A DNA stretch of 64,000 bases from Saccopteryx bilineata (GCF_036850765.1 NC_089501.1:13616997-13680996), one strand, 5' to 3'. Counted from the stretch's first letter, positions 24,208 to 53,296 are shown. The notes: generated by a model from the letters alone, not told the origin. A program made the numbers and translations.

Positions 24208-25325
24208 GAGGAAGCACCACAGGCGTGTTTTCTCCTCATATGGGCAGGAAAGGGTGTTTTAAGTGACATTTCAGAAGAATTACAATTATAAGCCTGAAAG
24301 CTCAGAGGGTGATTCTTTACTTGGAGGTCCTATGGCCTCTGCACACCCTGGACTGTGCCCACCTGCAGTCTCGGCTGGGGCCCCCAAAGTCTGGGAATCA
24401 AGGCAGCTGGGTGCTGGGCTCCAGTGCTGGGGCACCAGGTCTCAGTACATCAGGGACCACAGGCACGGGCATTGGATACCAGATCTGAGGTACTGGCAAT
24501 TGAGTATCAGATACTGGATTACTAGGGCTGGGGGACAGGTGTTAGAATTCACAGGCCTGGAGTCCTGAGTCTTGGGAATTAGAGCTGCAAGTACTTGGAG
24601 AACAGGGCCTCAGAAACTGCAGTTAGAGGTCAGGGTCGGGGTCCGAGGTGACAGAGCAGGGCACCAGGCTTCAGGTCCACAGGCATTAAAGGCTCAGTTA
24701 CCAGGTGTCCAAGTCCAGGTGCTAAGGATGTGGAGATTGAGGTACTAGGGTGCATACTCTGGGAGTCAGGGCTTTCTTCTGGGAGGCTGGTCTTTGGCCC
24801 CAGGGTGGCTGGGTGCACTGAGTGACTGGCCGACAGGGCCCCCCTCAGGGCCGCGAAGTCCAGATGGCCGGGTTGCTTTTCCTGCGGCGCAGCAGCACGT
24901 AGACCAGCACCACCAGAGCCACCAGCGCCAGGCCCTCAAAGATGACGCTCAGCAGCACAGTGTGGTTCCGTCCTGGCTGGCACATCGGGGTAGGCTGGCA
25001 CCAGGTGCCATCATCCTGGCAGACGCTGGTCTCTGCCCCAACCTGGCTGTAGCAGTTGTTGCAGTGGAAGAAGATAGTGGAGCCCCCCGGGGAGTTCATG
25101 GTATCCTTCTGCCCCTTGGGAGGTGGAGCCAGCCAGCCGCAGGACACCACAGGCTTCAGACTCTGCACACGATGTTGGTGCAGCTGGTACATCGTCCGTG
25201 TGGCATTGCCCACACTCAGGCTCCCAGTGGCTGCTACATCAAAGCTGCAGAAATGGTTGTCCCCACACAATTTGGCTGCCTCAGTCTCCTGGCCGGGGCT
25301 GGGAGTGATCTCCTCTGGGAAGAGT
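24208..25325 (-). pseudogene. SUSD2: SUSD2 processed pseudogene, 3' end only
   Basis: SUSD2 is a type I membrane protein with somatomedin B, AMOP, VWD and sushi domains. Only its C-terminal end is here. From 25325 to 24845 on the minus strand an open frame reads LFPEEITP, then CGDNHFCSFDVAATG, a sushi domain beginning VVSCGWLAPPPKGQK and ending CQPG, a hydrophobic membrane span (about SVIFEGLALVALVVLVYVLL) and a basic RRRK tail, then a stop. The remaining bases, 24844-24208, would be 3' UTR. The frame has no introns and no stop, but it has gained extra cysteines in the sushi domain (NNCYS, WCQP) and an acidic residue in the membrane span, which suggests neutral drift. An in-frame ATG at 25357 lies in the L1 part, giving a 170-codon fused frame that I do not think is a gene. 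Identification is from memory of the SUSD2 C-terminus. Confidence 0.88.
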
Positions 25326-25444
25326 AGTGATGGGTATGCAACATAATCAAATGTCAAAATAACCTGGAGATGTTTTCTCTGAACCTACGTACCCTGATTG
25401 ATCTATGTCACCCCATTAAAATTAATAATAATTATAATAAAAAA
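25325..25444 (+). repeat. L1 3' end of the composite insertion
   Basis: GTGATGGGTATGCAACATAA through ATCTATGTCACCCCATTAAA and an A-rich tail. This is the same L1 3' end as in the young L1s here, but in the plus direction. Confidence 0.9.
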
Positions 25445-25600
25445 GAAAAGGCTATTCTTTTCCTACTGGATGGTCTTGTCCCCTTTGTCAAAATCAATAT
25501 TTGCTTTGTGTGTTTTAGGATTCTCTGTTATGTTTATAACTGACTGTGCTTTTATTTTAAACAGCATTAAGTCAAAATTTAATTGCCATGGTTGAAAGTC

Positions 25601-27489
25601 TTTTTTAAAGAAAAGTTTTATTGAGCCAAAAATACTAGCTAAAAAGACCAATCTTGGGGCATGAAATCTGAACCACCCCCAGTATTGCGAGGTGGATAAG
25701 ACTTATATGTCCATGGTCCTTGAGATTGTAAGCATTTTTACACTTCAAGTGGAAGGGAAGGAGAAGGGAAAGAAAGATGTAAGTCAAGCCACCTGAAAGA
25801 ATTTACAGGAGCTGTAGACAAGGGGGTGGGAAAAGGTGAAATGGGCTCAGCTCTGGGGTATGTGCAGAGCCAACTAGGAAGCAGAGTGGATCCTTTAGAG
25901 TGGGGACAATAATCTGGAAAGTTTATGGGTAAACATGCTGAGACTCATGGTGTTCGAAGGTACCTGGCTATTCTCTCTTTTGAATAATCACAGAAATAGC
26001 CACCTGGAAGTTAATCCGGAAGTTCCAGCAGACATCTGAACATGAGCCCTCTGGTTAGCTGGTCTACAGCTATGCACAGGCTAACTGTTGTTTGTTTCTT
26101 TCACCCTCTGGTCATTGTAGTTTGATTTAGGACATCTCAAGAATTTCCTCCTTGTCAGCAGCAACAATGTGAAATGTAGTACCTGAAGATAGACTAAAAA
26201 ATATATACTTTTTACGTTTAAGTAGTAATCTTGGTAAGCAAAAAATAAATTAGAGAAGACATAAGCTTTCACAGAAGAACGTTTCATAGATGATCATTCC
26301 AGATTATAAGAAACCAGAAATAGTCTACCAGATCTAAGAGGGACCTAAATTTCAGAATAAAAATATTTGATACCTTTTATTGTGAACTTACTGTTCCAGC
26401 TACTGTATTAGGTTTTTCTTTATTTCATTTAATTCTTATGTAAACCTTATATTGTAATGTCCTACTTCAGCACAGCTTGAGTCAAGTAGTCATTTCAAAA
26501 AGTGATTCTGAAGGAAGTGTTTCTAGGACAAGCAAGTAAGGGAGTAAGGATAGCAGGAGAGAGAAGGAGAAGAAACTAAATAAGGATGGGGTTTCAAGAA
26601 TTGTCCAGGAAAGGATGCTTCAGCTTGATCCTAGAAAGTAGCTCTGGAATGTAAATTGCAACCCCAATTTATCCACCATGAGGTCAATGAACTTGGCTTT
26701 TATTCTCCCTACTCATCTGTCATTGGCTAAGGGTTACCAAGAGGACACATAAACAATGAGGCACTTGGGCTCTGTCTGTCTGTGGGCAATGGTGGTCTGG
26801 TAGCCAAGAGCAGTTTCTCCAAAGAGTCTCAGGTGCTCTCTGGTAGAGCTGGTGAAGCTGGTTCCTGCAAACAAAAGGAGGTGGAAGCTGGGGGGAAGGG
26901 TGGTCAGAAAATGTGAGAGGGACCTTAGGGACTCTGGAAGCAGCAGCCACAATACGCTATAACTAGGTACTATATTTTCTAATTTAGAGAGAGGGAACAA
27001 AAAGGTTAAGTGGCTATAGTCACAATGAGAATAATTGCAAACGAATCTGACTCCCTCCAAATCTTTACTTCCTTTCCCCTTTACTGTTATTTGGTAAACT
27101 TGTTACTTTGGTAAACTTTACTTTGTTATTCTTGTAACTTCCAAGAATCTCTTTTCTCAGATATCACTGTGCTTTTTTCTTAAAACAGAATACATTTTTT
27201 CAGATATTTTTTATTTAGGATCTGTCAAATTGTATGTGGAATTTTGTATGTATATACATATGTGAGTGTATTCATCAGCCTCTTCTCTTTAGAAGGAGAG
27301 TCTGTGACTTACATACATTTCTTAAAGGAAATATAAAAAACAAAATATTATGAATCACTAATTTAAGAGGTTTCTCCACATTTACTTATTTTTGTACCTG
27401 AGAACTTATAATTTGTCAATTACTACATGTTTCTAAAACATTGGTCTCATGGACTCATGTTAATTATAATAGTCAATTTAAGATAATGA
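25601..27489. other. Intergenic; possible old LTR, otherwise nothing recognised
   Basis: Around 25610-26150 the sequence has a mixed, less AT-rich composition that could be an old LTR, but I cannot name a family. From 26150 to 27490 there is no recognisable gene or repeat. Minus-strand frames at 26720-27060 overlap each other and have no family features. Confidence 0.4.
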
Positions 27490-27719
27490 CACACTTTCCT
27501 CTCTTTTGAGCATTGTTTTCACTGCTTCCCACAAGTTTAAGAAAGACTAGCATTAATTCCTCTTTAAACATTTGGTGTAACTCACCAGTGAAGCCTTTCG
27601 CCCTGGGGTTTTTATGTTGGAAGTTTTTGAGTATGAATTCAACCTCTTTACTTGTTACAGGTCTACTTGATTTTTATTTCTCACTAGATGCACAAAGAAC
27701 TTACATGTTATTTTTGTTA
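27490..27719 (-). repeat. Old L1 ORF2 fragment, antisense
   Basis: Phrases such as AACTCACCAGTGAAGCC and AACCTCTTTACTTGTTACAG are the antisense of the L1 ORF2 reverse transcriptase region. The fragment is interrupted by the SINE at 27738. Confidence 0.75.
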
Positions 27720-27737
27720 GGCAAATGGTTTACTTAA

Positions 27738-28060
27738 TTTTTTTTTTTTTTTTGGGGGGGGGGAGAGACAGAGAGAGTCAAAGAGAGGGACAGATAGGGA
27801 CAGACAGGAAGGGAAAGAGAAACATTAATTCTTCACTGTGGTTCCTTAGTTGTTCATTGATTGATTTCTCATATGTGGCCTTGACCGGGGGCTACAGCAG
27901 ACTGAGTGACCCCTTGCTCAAGCAAGCGACCTTGGGCTCAAGCTTGCGAGCCTTCCCCAAACCAGATGAGCCGGCACTCAAGCTAGCAACCTCAGGGTCT
28001 CGAACCTGGGTCCTCCACATCCCAGTTTGACGCTCTATCCACTGCGCCACTGCCTGGTCA
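27738..28060 (-). mobile_element. Bat tRNA-derived SINE, ~320-bp type (type C)
   Basis: On the minus strand it starts GCCTGACCAGGCAGTGGCGC (A-box), with a B-box at GGTTCGAGACC, then the CAAGC/CTTGAGC repeat block, and ends in GA/CT-rich sequence with a T-run at the left. The 18-bp target duplication GGCAAATGGTTTACTTAA is exact (27720-27737 and 28061-28078). Confidence 0.96.
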
Positions 28061-28196
28061 GGCAAATGGTTTACTTAAAATTAAGGCAAAAAGTTCACTG
28101 AGGGCTTTAAATACTCTTGGTTTGTGTTTCCATTGGTCAATTCATCTGGATAATTGTCAGATATTCACTTGTCAGATATTCTGTTGGTATGACTTA

Positions 28197-28197
<1 letters not shown>

Positions 28198-28232
<35 letters not shown>
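28198..28232. repeat. (AC)n microsatellite
   Basis: About 17 uninterrupted AC units. Confidence 0.97.
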
Positions 28233-28233
<1 letters not shown>

Positions 28234-29459
28234 CCTGGATACCAAGTGGTCCAGTTATTTTTAAAAATTCAAAAATAGATCCCAGTATTTTTCTAATGTT
28301 TCTCTTTTGATTATGTGATATTAGTGGGCAGATTTATTATGTACACACAGTTAATCACTGGGATTCCCGTTATAGAATGAGTTTGACAATGTCCCTATAA
28401 AGTGGGAATAATTTAAACTTCAGTATTATAGATCTAAGCCCCATGGACTGAGAAAGCTCTGAGACTTTTGAGGGCCTGCATAGAGACCCATATGCAAAGC
28501 TGTTCCCGTGGGGATGAGAGTCTAGGGGCTTTGGGTGCATGGATGGGTGGCTGGCTTCAGCCTGAATCACGGAAGGAGGAAGCCTTTGGCAATGAGGTAA
28601 TGACTTCCTCAACAAGTGGTGCTAAAAAATAGGAAAAATTGAAACACACTAATAATCTTGGCTGTTTAGGCCAGGTAATGCTCTTAGGCTGTGTTACTTC
28701 CCATGATTCACCCTTCAGCCATTTACAACCTTGGGTCCCATTTTTGTTTTTTTCCATGTTAAATTTTGATGTAATTTAGTAATATTAAATTCAAGTTCAG
28801 GAGTGATTTCTCTTTCTAATACTCCAAGACAGCATGACAGGCTGTGGGGTGTGGTGAGGCAATGTGAACTCAAACAGGATCCTTGCTCTTTTTGGATAAC
28901 GCTGTGCATATATTGTAGTAAGCACAGGGCATATTTGTGAAAAGAAGAGCTGATGGAAAGAAAGATTATGTGGGAGTCAGGCAACACCCACTCCAAGTTT
29001 CTACTGATTTCTCCAAGTTAAAGAGAGCACACGGTATCAGTTTCAACACGTGAGTCTCTCACCATTTTGGATTGGAAATGGAATACTGTAATTTCGTTTT
29101 TCACTTTAACAAAAGTCCATCGCACTACCAAGAGGCAGAGGAGATGAGGAATCCAAAGGGAAGCGTTTAAATCACAAAGTTCAGCAAATGGGAGCAAACG
29201 CATCTTTCCCTCTAAGCTCAGGGTCAGAACCTCCAGAAAAGCGAGGCCTGGGATTCCGAGCCCCGGTGCGCCCACGAGCAGGGTAGTCTAGACACGTGTG
29301 ATGTGACGGTGTCTGTCTCAAAGTCCGGGAGAAGAGCCCTCACCAACCCCTAGGATTGTCCCGGGAATGAATAAACCCGCCCTAGGTGGTGCACAGCTGG
29401 TCGGTGCGCTGGAGTCCTCCTCTCTCTGGCCCCGGCTCCCAAGGCCAAGGCTGCCAGGC
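28233..29459. other. RFX6 upstream flank
   Basis: No repeat that I recognise, which is unusual for this window. The block next to a promoter may hold regulatory DNA. Two perfect CACGTG E-boxes occur at 29047-29052 and 29293-29298. I see no open frame with family features; the minus-strand frames at 28715-29275 look accidental. Confidence 0.5.
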
Positions 29460-29911
29460 GGGCGCATCCCTTTTGTCTCCTGGGAATAAGGATGGGACAG
29501 CTGCTCTGCCCCGCGAAGGCAGTGGAGCGTTCTGTGGCCTTTCTGGGAGCGTCCTCGGGCCGGGAGCAAGTTGAGGGAAAGGGAGGAGAGGGGGAAAGGG
29601 TCCCAGGGACTGAACTCCATTGCCCCGGCGAGGCGGGTGCAGGTGAGGAAGCCAGTGCCGAGCTGAGCAGCTGTCAGGACCGCAGACAAGTGGAGCAGGG
29701 CAGCCCGCCGGGCCACCGGTTCCCACGGCGATCGGAGCTGTACCTGGGCCAGGCCCCGTTCCTGGGCGACGCCGGGGGGGACCCCGAGGGGCGTCCCCGC
29801 CCCCGCAGCGCCGGTCCGGCCCCGGCCCCGCCCCGCTCCGCCCCGCCCCGGGCTCGGGGCTCGGCGGGGAGCCGGCGGAGCGGCGGTGCCAGGTCTCCCG
29901 CGGCCAGGAGG

Positions 29912-48008
<18,097 letters not shown>

Positions 48009-48639
48009 GTAAGAATTCTTTCATTTCTTATATTTTACATCTGCTATAATATGTATTACACACTGAACAGTAAGTGTTAACCACCCTAGTTGTCACACAG
48101 AAATAAATATTGTTTATTAGGAGCCCATGGAATCATTGAGGAATTCAGACAGAGCTAAGTTATGTTTGGGGCAGCTATTGGTTCTTTATATGGACCTACT
48201 GAACAGTTTTCAGTTAACCTAGCAGAGGTGATTTTTCAATTATCCATACCTAATAGCAGATATTCAAGCAACTGCAAAAAGAAATACCATTATTGATTCA
48301 ATAAATTTACATTTAAATATAAACAGAAAGCCTAAAGCTTTGGATATGGGAAAAAAATTGCTGCTTGGAATATATCCATTTAGACAAAACCTGTAAATGT
48401 CATCAAGAAGCCCAAATGTTATGGCTTCTTTGAATATTATAGTTTGTTTTAAGTACTGTATGTGTGTGTATTAATCGGTTTGCCAATCTGTTCTGCAACG
48501 AGGCGGAGATGTGAATGGTGGAGGTGGGAGCCAGGGAGAAAGGGTACATTACACCTCCCACATGCACTTTCTCCCTAGACTCCCCACCCTCTCCCAGCCT
48601 CCAACCAAATCACAGATCAGCAAACTGATTTTATCTAAA

Positions 48640-48970
48640 TGAGTTAGACTACCATTAGGGACTGCATGGCTAATTAGGCACATGATAAGGCCTTCATTAT
48701 CCTCAAGTTAACTAATCATTAAAAAGAGGTGCCACAGAACTAAAGGCTCATGACAATGTGTTGTGTGCTAAATCTGGACTTGAGTAAATTGTAACTCCAT
48801 TAGTTTGGTGAAGTAATGTAAGCATATTACCTTAAGAAATAATATAAAGCTCCAACCCTTTGAAATGACCAATTTCTTTCCACCCGTGTTTTTAATGCAC
48901 TTAATGGCTAATTGCGTAATAAAATCCTCTAGATTGCTCTTTTTATCAATGAAATAATAGCCCTTTATTA
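48640..48970. promoter_or_regulatory. Candidate intronic regulatory block
   Basis: A repeat-free stretch with several homeodomain-type cores close together: GGCTAATTAGGCAC, GTTAACTAATCATTAAA and GGCTAATTGCGTAATAAAA. The motif density is suggestive, but TAAT cores are common in AT-rich DNA. No conservation data are available here. Confidence 0.25.
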
Positions 48971-49671
48971 GATAAACAATCATGAAAGTGCAAACATATT
49001 GACTTAGAAATATACTTCAGTTGACTGAAATTTGTCAACAGAGAATTTAAGTAACTTCTCTCAGGTATTTTTCCTACTACTTTGGTAGAACTAGGGGTAC
49101 TAGCAAACCATCTACTGATATAGCGTGTATATGGCAAGCCTTGCTTTATAGAATAAATGAAAAATGTTTCTCAATTCTATTGTTTCATTCTCAGAAGAGT
49201 ACACTACAAGTTTAGGGGTAGACTTTTGTCACTACAGTTAAAATAAATGATTTCAGTTAGGCTACATAGCCTACTTTTCTAAAGATAGCTGAAGTAATAA
49301 TAAATTGTCAATATTATGATGATTATAGAAATAAACACAATTAAAGACTTTCTAAAGGCTCAGGATTACTTTACATACTTTAAAAATGATAATAAGATTT
49401 TTTTAACAAAGTTGAAATAATATAAACATTTTGTACTTAGTTAGGGTGACTAACCATCATAGTAGCTCTGGGCCCAAGACTTTCAATGTAAGCTTACATA
49501 CTATATGATTGATCATTTGAACATTAATAATTGTGAGGTAGAAAAAAAAATAAGTGTTAACATTAACAGTTTACAGCTAAAGAAACCGAGGCTAAGAGAT
49601 GTATTCACTTGGAGGAGGAGTGCAGTAAGGGAAGAGAGAGGAAGAGTGGTTTGGAAAGATGGAACAGCATA

Positions 49672-49872
49672 GGTTAGGGTTTCTCAGTTTTGGTATTATT
49701 TACATTAGGGGCCAGATAATTCGGTTTTGGGTGATGTCCTGTGCATTGTAGGATGTTTAGCAGTGTCACAGTGTCCTTAACTTCTACACACAAGATTCTA
49801 GTAGCAACCCCTCTTTCCTTCACCTTGTGACAACCAAAAATATCTCTGACATTGCCAAACTTCAACCACTGG
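49672..49872 (+). repeat. MER5A-type hAT-Charlie element
   Basis: GGGTTTCTCAGTTTTGGTAT, TGTCCTGTGCATTGTAGGAT, GTTTAGCAGTGTCACAGTG and TGACATTGCCAAACTTC match MER5A in order. A nonautonomous DNA transposon of eutherian age. Confidence 0.88.
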
Positions 49873-50582
49873 CATATGGGAAGGCAAAGAAGAGGAGCAC
49901 TATGTTATAGATATATGGATAGACTGGATAAGAGAATATCTGGGCTAAGGTAATAGCCCTAGAGATGGAGAGAAGTGACTGATTTTAAACTAGGAAACAT
50001 TGGAAGAGAAGCAGGTAGGGAAAGTGGAAAGATAATGGGTTCAATTTGGGACTTTGATATTTGATATACTTTTGAAACAACCAGCGTAGACTTGAAGTGG
50101 GCAGTTGTGTTATGACAGGACAAGAAAGAGGACTTAGGTATTTAGTTTGATAGTAATTGAAGCCATGGTAATGAGTAAAATGTCTAGGGAAATAGTAAAT
50201 GAGAAAAGAAGAAATTTTAAGAAAAGAGTTGTGAGAGTGTAGTAGAAGAAAAGGGTCAAGAAGATAATTGAAGAGAATTCAGAGGTAAGAAAAGAGGAGA
50301 ATGTAGTGGAGAAACTGATAGGAAAAAACAGAAAGGAATGGTTACTACTCTGAAATAGTGCTAGAAGGTCATCAAGATACGGACTGTAAAGTATCAGTGA
50401 AATTAGTTAAGTGGAGATAATTAATGACTTCAGGGAGAGCATTTTCAATAGAGATCTGGGTTTTATTGGTTTGTAAAATGAGTGTGAAATAGTATTGACT
50501 GTAGAAAATTTAATCAAGTTGAGGATGATAATTGGAGGAAGACTTAAAATTTAGTCTTGAAGAACAGTTAGACAACCATTTT

Positions 50583-50776
50583 TTAATTCTTTTTTTTTAA
50601 TTTTTTCATTTTAGAAAGGAGAGAGAGAGGGAGAGACAGAGAAAGAGAGAAGGGGGGAGGAGCAGGAAGCATCAGCTCCCATATGTGCCTTGACCAGGCA
50701 AGCCTAGGGTTTCGAACCGGTGACCTCAGCATTTCCAGGTCGACGCTTTATCCACTGCGCCATCACAGGTCAGGCC
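50583..50776 (-). mobile_element. Bat tRNA-derived SINE, type B
   Basis: Head at the right (GCCTGACCTGTGATGGCGCA on the minus strand), GA-rich body and T-rich tail at the left. The 14-bp target duplication TAGACAACCATTTT is exact (50569-50582 and 50777-50790). Confidence 0.96.
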
Positions 50777-51539
50777 TAGACAACCATTTTAATGTTGGCA
50801 AAACACATGCAGTAAGGGTAGAGACTGTAGATCTAAAAAAGAGGGAGGGGAAAGTTGAGAGCACAGGTCACTGAAGAGGGTGGAAAAGCCTGAGAGTGGA
50901 GGAAGTGACCCCAGTGAGAAAGAACACTTCTTTCATTAAAACTGGAAGGAGGAAAGGGTAAGTTCAGATACAGGTAGATTTGTAGATTTTGTGGCAGAAA
51001 ATTCAGGAGTTTGGTTGTTTCGATCTTCTTTTGAAGACATTAGTGGTCAGTTATGCTGTCTGCAGTGAGTAGAAGTCATAGGAAAAAAAGAATTTGAAGA
51101 GTTTAAAGAAAGTCCTAACTCTTCTCAGTCAGGATACTCAGAGGGAATGTAGCCCTCATGCCCGAAGGCACCCATAGTGTGTAAAGAATGAGCTCTTTCA
51201 TGCTTATGGAATGGAACTAGTTAAATGCCATCCTTGGGAGAATTGAGAATGGCCACTCAAATCCTTTTCTCTAGGACTTAATTTTCTCACAGATTCTTTG
51301 TTGAGAGAGATGGAAACAGTCTCTGATAAAAGCAAGAAATATAAGACCTTATAAAATTTAAATTGTAGGAACCAGAGGAAATGCAAAATATTTAGGAGCA
51401 ACCATAAAATAAGAAGTATACTACCTGCTTAAAAATGTAGGTATAAAAGAAAATTTTAAATAAAAAGATGTGACATGTCTGGGGAGAAATGTTAATTATT
51501 ATAAAGGTCACAATTCTTTCTATTAATTTAAACATTTAA

Positions 51540-52870
51540 TACTTTAATAAAACTGTGAGTGCGAAATGATGAAAATTGCTCTAAACTTGATCTAGAAAAA
51601 TATATAGGAAGTAATAGTTAAGAAGAATGTAAACAAAAATATTCAAAAGGAGATTTTTCTGGTAGATATTAAAATGTTATGACATTATGGTACTGACTCA
51701 GTTGTAGGCAGAATATTCAAAATATTTATTTTGAACTTCGTGGATTAGTCTGCGGGCCACACAAAATTGTTCGGCGGGCCGCATGCGGCCCGTGGGCCGC
51801 GAGTTTGAGACCCCTGATCTATAATGAAGATTGGATACATGAAAAAAGGCCCTAGTGTATATGAGAATTTAGTGTATGATTAGGACTTTTTAAATGCTGA
51901 AAATATTTTTCAATGAATTGTCTTAAGTCTTTGGTGGAGGAAAATGAAGTATCAAATAAATAAGTAAAATTCTTCAGGACATAATGTTATAAAAATGGAT
52001 ACTTTTGGGAAAATTTTCTGTTTTATATCTTTATGAATTTCATAAAATTATTATATATAAAAAGAATAATTAGAAGGAAACCTATATAGCTACTTCATTT
52101 CTGGATGGGAAATGGCTTTCTAAGCATGAAAACAATTTAAGAAAGTTCAAAGGAAAAAATAAAACAAATTGAAAATTTCTTTGTATCCAAAGCACCATAT
52201 ACAAAATTTGAAATCAAGGAAAACTGGGGAAATTATTTTTGGCAAATGTAAAAATGGGATGCTATCTCTCTTACATAAAGAAATTCTATCAATTTATAAG
52301 AAAAATATGAAGACCATACTAAATAGTAAAAGATGTGAATAGACAATATACAAAAGAAAGAAGAAACCAATAAATGCATAAAAATAGATTATGAAATAAA
52401 TTAAAAATAAAATGACATTTAACTTATAAAATTATCAAATATTAAGAAATTGTTATGATGTTAGTGAAGGTGTGGTTATATAAGATCTTTTATGTCCTTC
52501 TGGTGAAGGGAGAACAAGGTTTCTGGGAAGTAGTTGCAAGATCTGTATGAAGTCTTTAAAGTATTCATACACTTCTCCCATTAATTTTACTTTTGCATGA
52601 ATCTCACATAAAGAAATAATAGAGAATGCAGACAAAATATTATGCATAAAATTGTTATTGACTACAGTGAAAAACTGTATGCAACCTGTCTAATAATAAG
52701 GAAATGATTACATAGTTTGTAGGACTTTTATGGGACTAAATATTGTATATTCATTAACAGACTCTTTTAATGACACAGAGAAATAATAATTAGGAAGAAA
52801 AACGTGGCGCAAGAATAAATATATGTATATATAGCTTCAAATATGTAAAATACAATGAAATATTTAGATA
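51540..52870 (+). repeat. Old L1 ORF2-region remnant, sense
   Basis: Short blocks in L1 ORF2 order, including ATATTAAAATGTTATGACAT TATGGTACTG near 51670 and the AGAAATAATAGAGAATGCA stretch near 52615. Highly decayed, with no useful frame. A hAT end interrupts it near 51748. Confidence 0.55.
51748..51816. mobile_element. Single end of a hAT-type element
   Basis: CTGCGGGCCACACAAAATTG, then CGGCGGGCCGCATGCGGCCC, ending GAGTTTGAGACCCCTG. The reverse complement begins CAGGGGTCTCAAACTC, a hAT-type terminus. Its GC- and CpG-rich character contrasts with the surroundings. I could not find the opposite terminus or a target duplication. Confidence 0.7.
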
Positions 52871-52889
52871 TCATATATAAGTGATATAG

Positions 52890-53100
52890 AGTTACTATTT
52901 ATCAATATGCTGTGCAGCATGGTAACCCCTAACCATATGTGGCTATTAATTACATAAAGTATTCAGCTTCTTTGTCACATTAGCTACATTTCAAAAGCTT
53001 AATAGCCACATGTGGCTAGTGACTACTGTTTTGGACAGTGCAAGTATAGCAGAACATTTTCATCATCACAGAAAGTTCTATAGAACAGTACTGCTTTCAA
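52890..53100 (-). repeat. Old nonautonomous DNA transposon (MER type)
   Basis: Contains CTAACCATATGTGGCTATTA, then AATAGCCACATGTGGCTAGT, and ends with CAGAAAGTTCTATAGAACAG. It shares the CACATGTGGCTAGTG phrase with the element at 36636-36960. Confidence 0.6.
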
Positions 53101-53296
53101 CTCAAAAATAAAAAAATAACTCAATATAAATACAGCAAAGTATATGAACAGGCAATTCACACAAGATGGAAAAGAATGACTAATATACAGAGTTGTTGTT
53201 CATGGCACCCATTCTGACTGATCACAGTCTATAACATATGGTCAATAAATATTTTGAATACCATTTCTGCCACTAAACATATGAAAAGTGCTCAAT

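Larger units (their letters stand above)
24195..25444. mobile_element. Composite retro-insertion: antisense SUSD2 copy joined to sense L1 tail
   Basis: Flanking copies GAAAAGACTATTCTTTT (24178-24194) and GAAAAGGCTATTCTTTT (25445-25461) differ at one of 17 positions, so the 1,250 bp between them looks like one insertion into the ancient L1. The left end is a T-run (24200-24207), the expected antisense poly(A) of a minus-strand cDNA. SUSD2-like sequence follows, read on the minus strand. At about 25325 it switches to about 120 bp of L1 3' end in the plus direction, ending in an A-rich tail. Both ends therefore carry a poly(A)-type tail, pointing outward. Confidence 0.8.
18220..25600 (-). repeat. 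Ancient antisense L1 serving as host for nested insertions
   Basis: Pieces of one old L1 lie at about 18220-18522, 19572-20345, 24019-24194 and 25462-25600. They read in antisense order: 3' UTR with TTTATTGAGATAAAATACAC, then ORF2 phrases such as CACTTAGCA / TAATATTTTCAAGGTTCGCC and TGGATATATGGGTTGTATTT, then TTGAAAAGACTATTCTTTT / CCTACTGGATGGTCTTGTC. Removing the hAT, the younger L1 and the SUSD2/L1 insertion, with one target copy each, joins the pieces cleanly. Confidence 0.85.

Noticed and set aside
24845..25357. A 170-codon frame as a living SUSD2-like membrane protein gene
   Set aside because: Its first residues come from an L1 3' end, it lacks a signal peptide and all N-terminal domains, and it has drift-type changes in the sushi domain and membrane span.
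25601..26200. Endogenous retrovirus or LTR at 25.6-26.2 kb
   Set aside because: Composition is suggestive, but there are no paired LTRs, primer-binding site or retroviral frames, and I cannot name a family.
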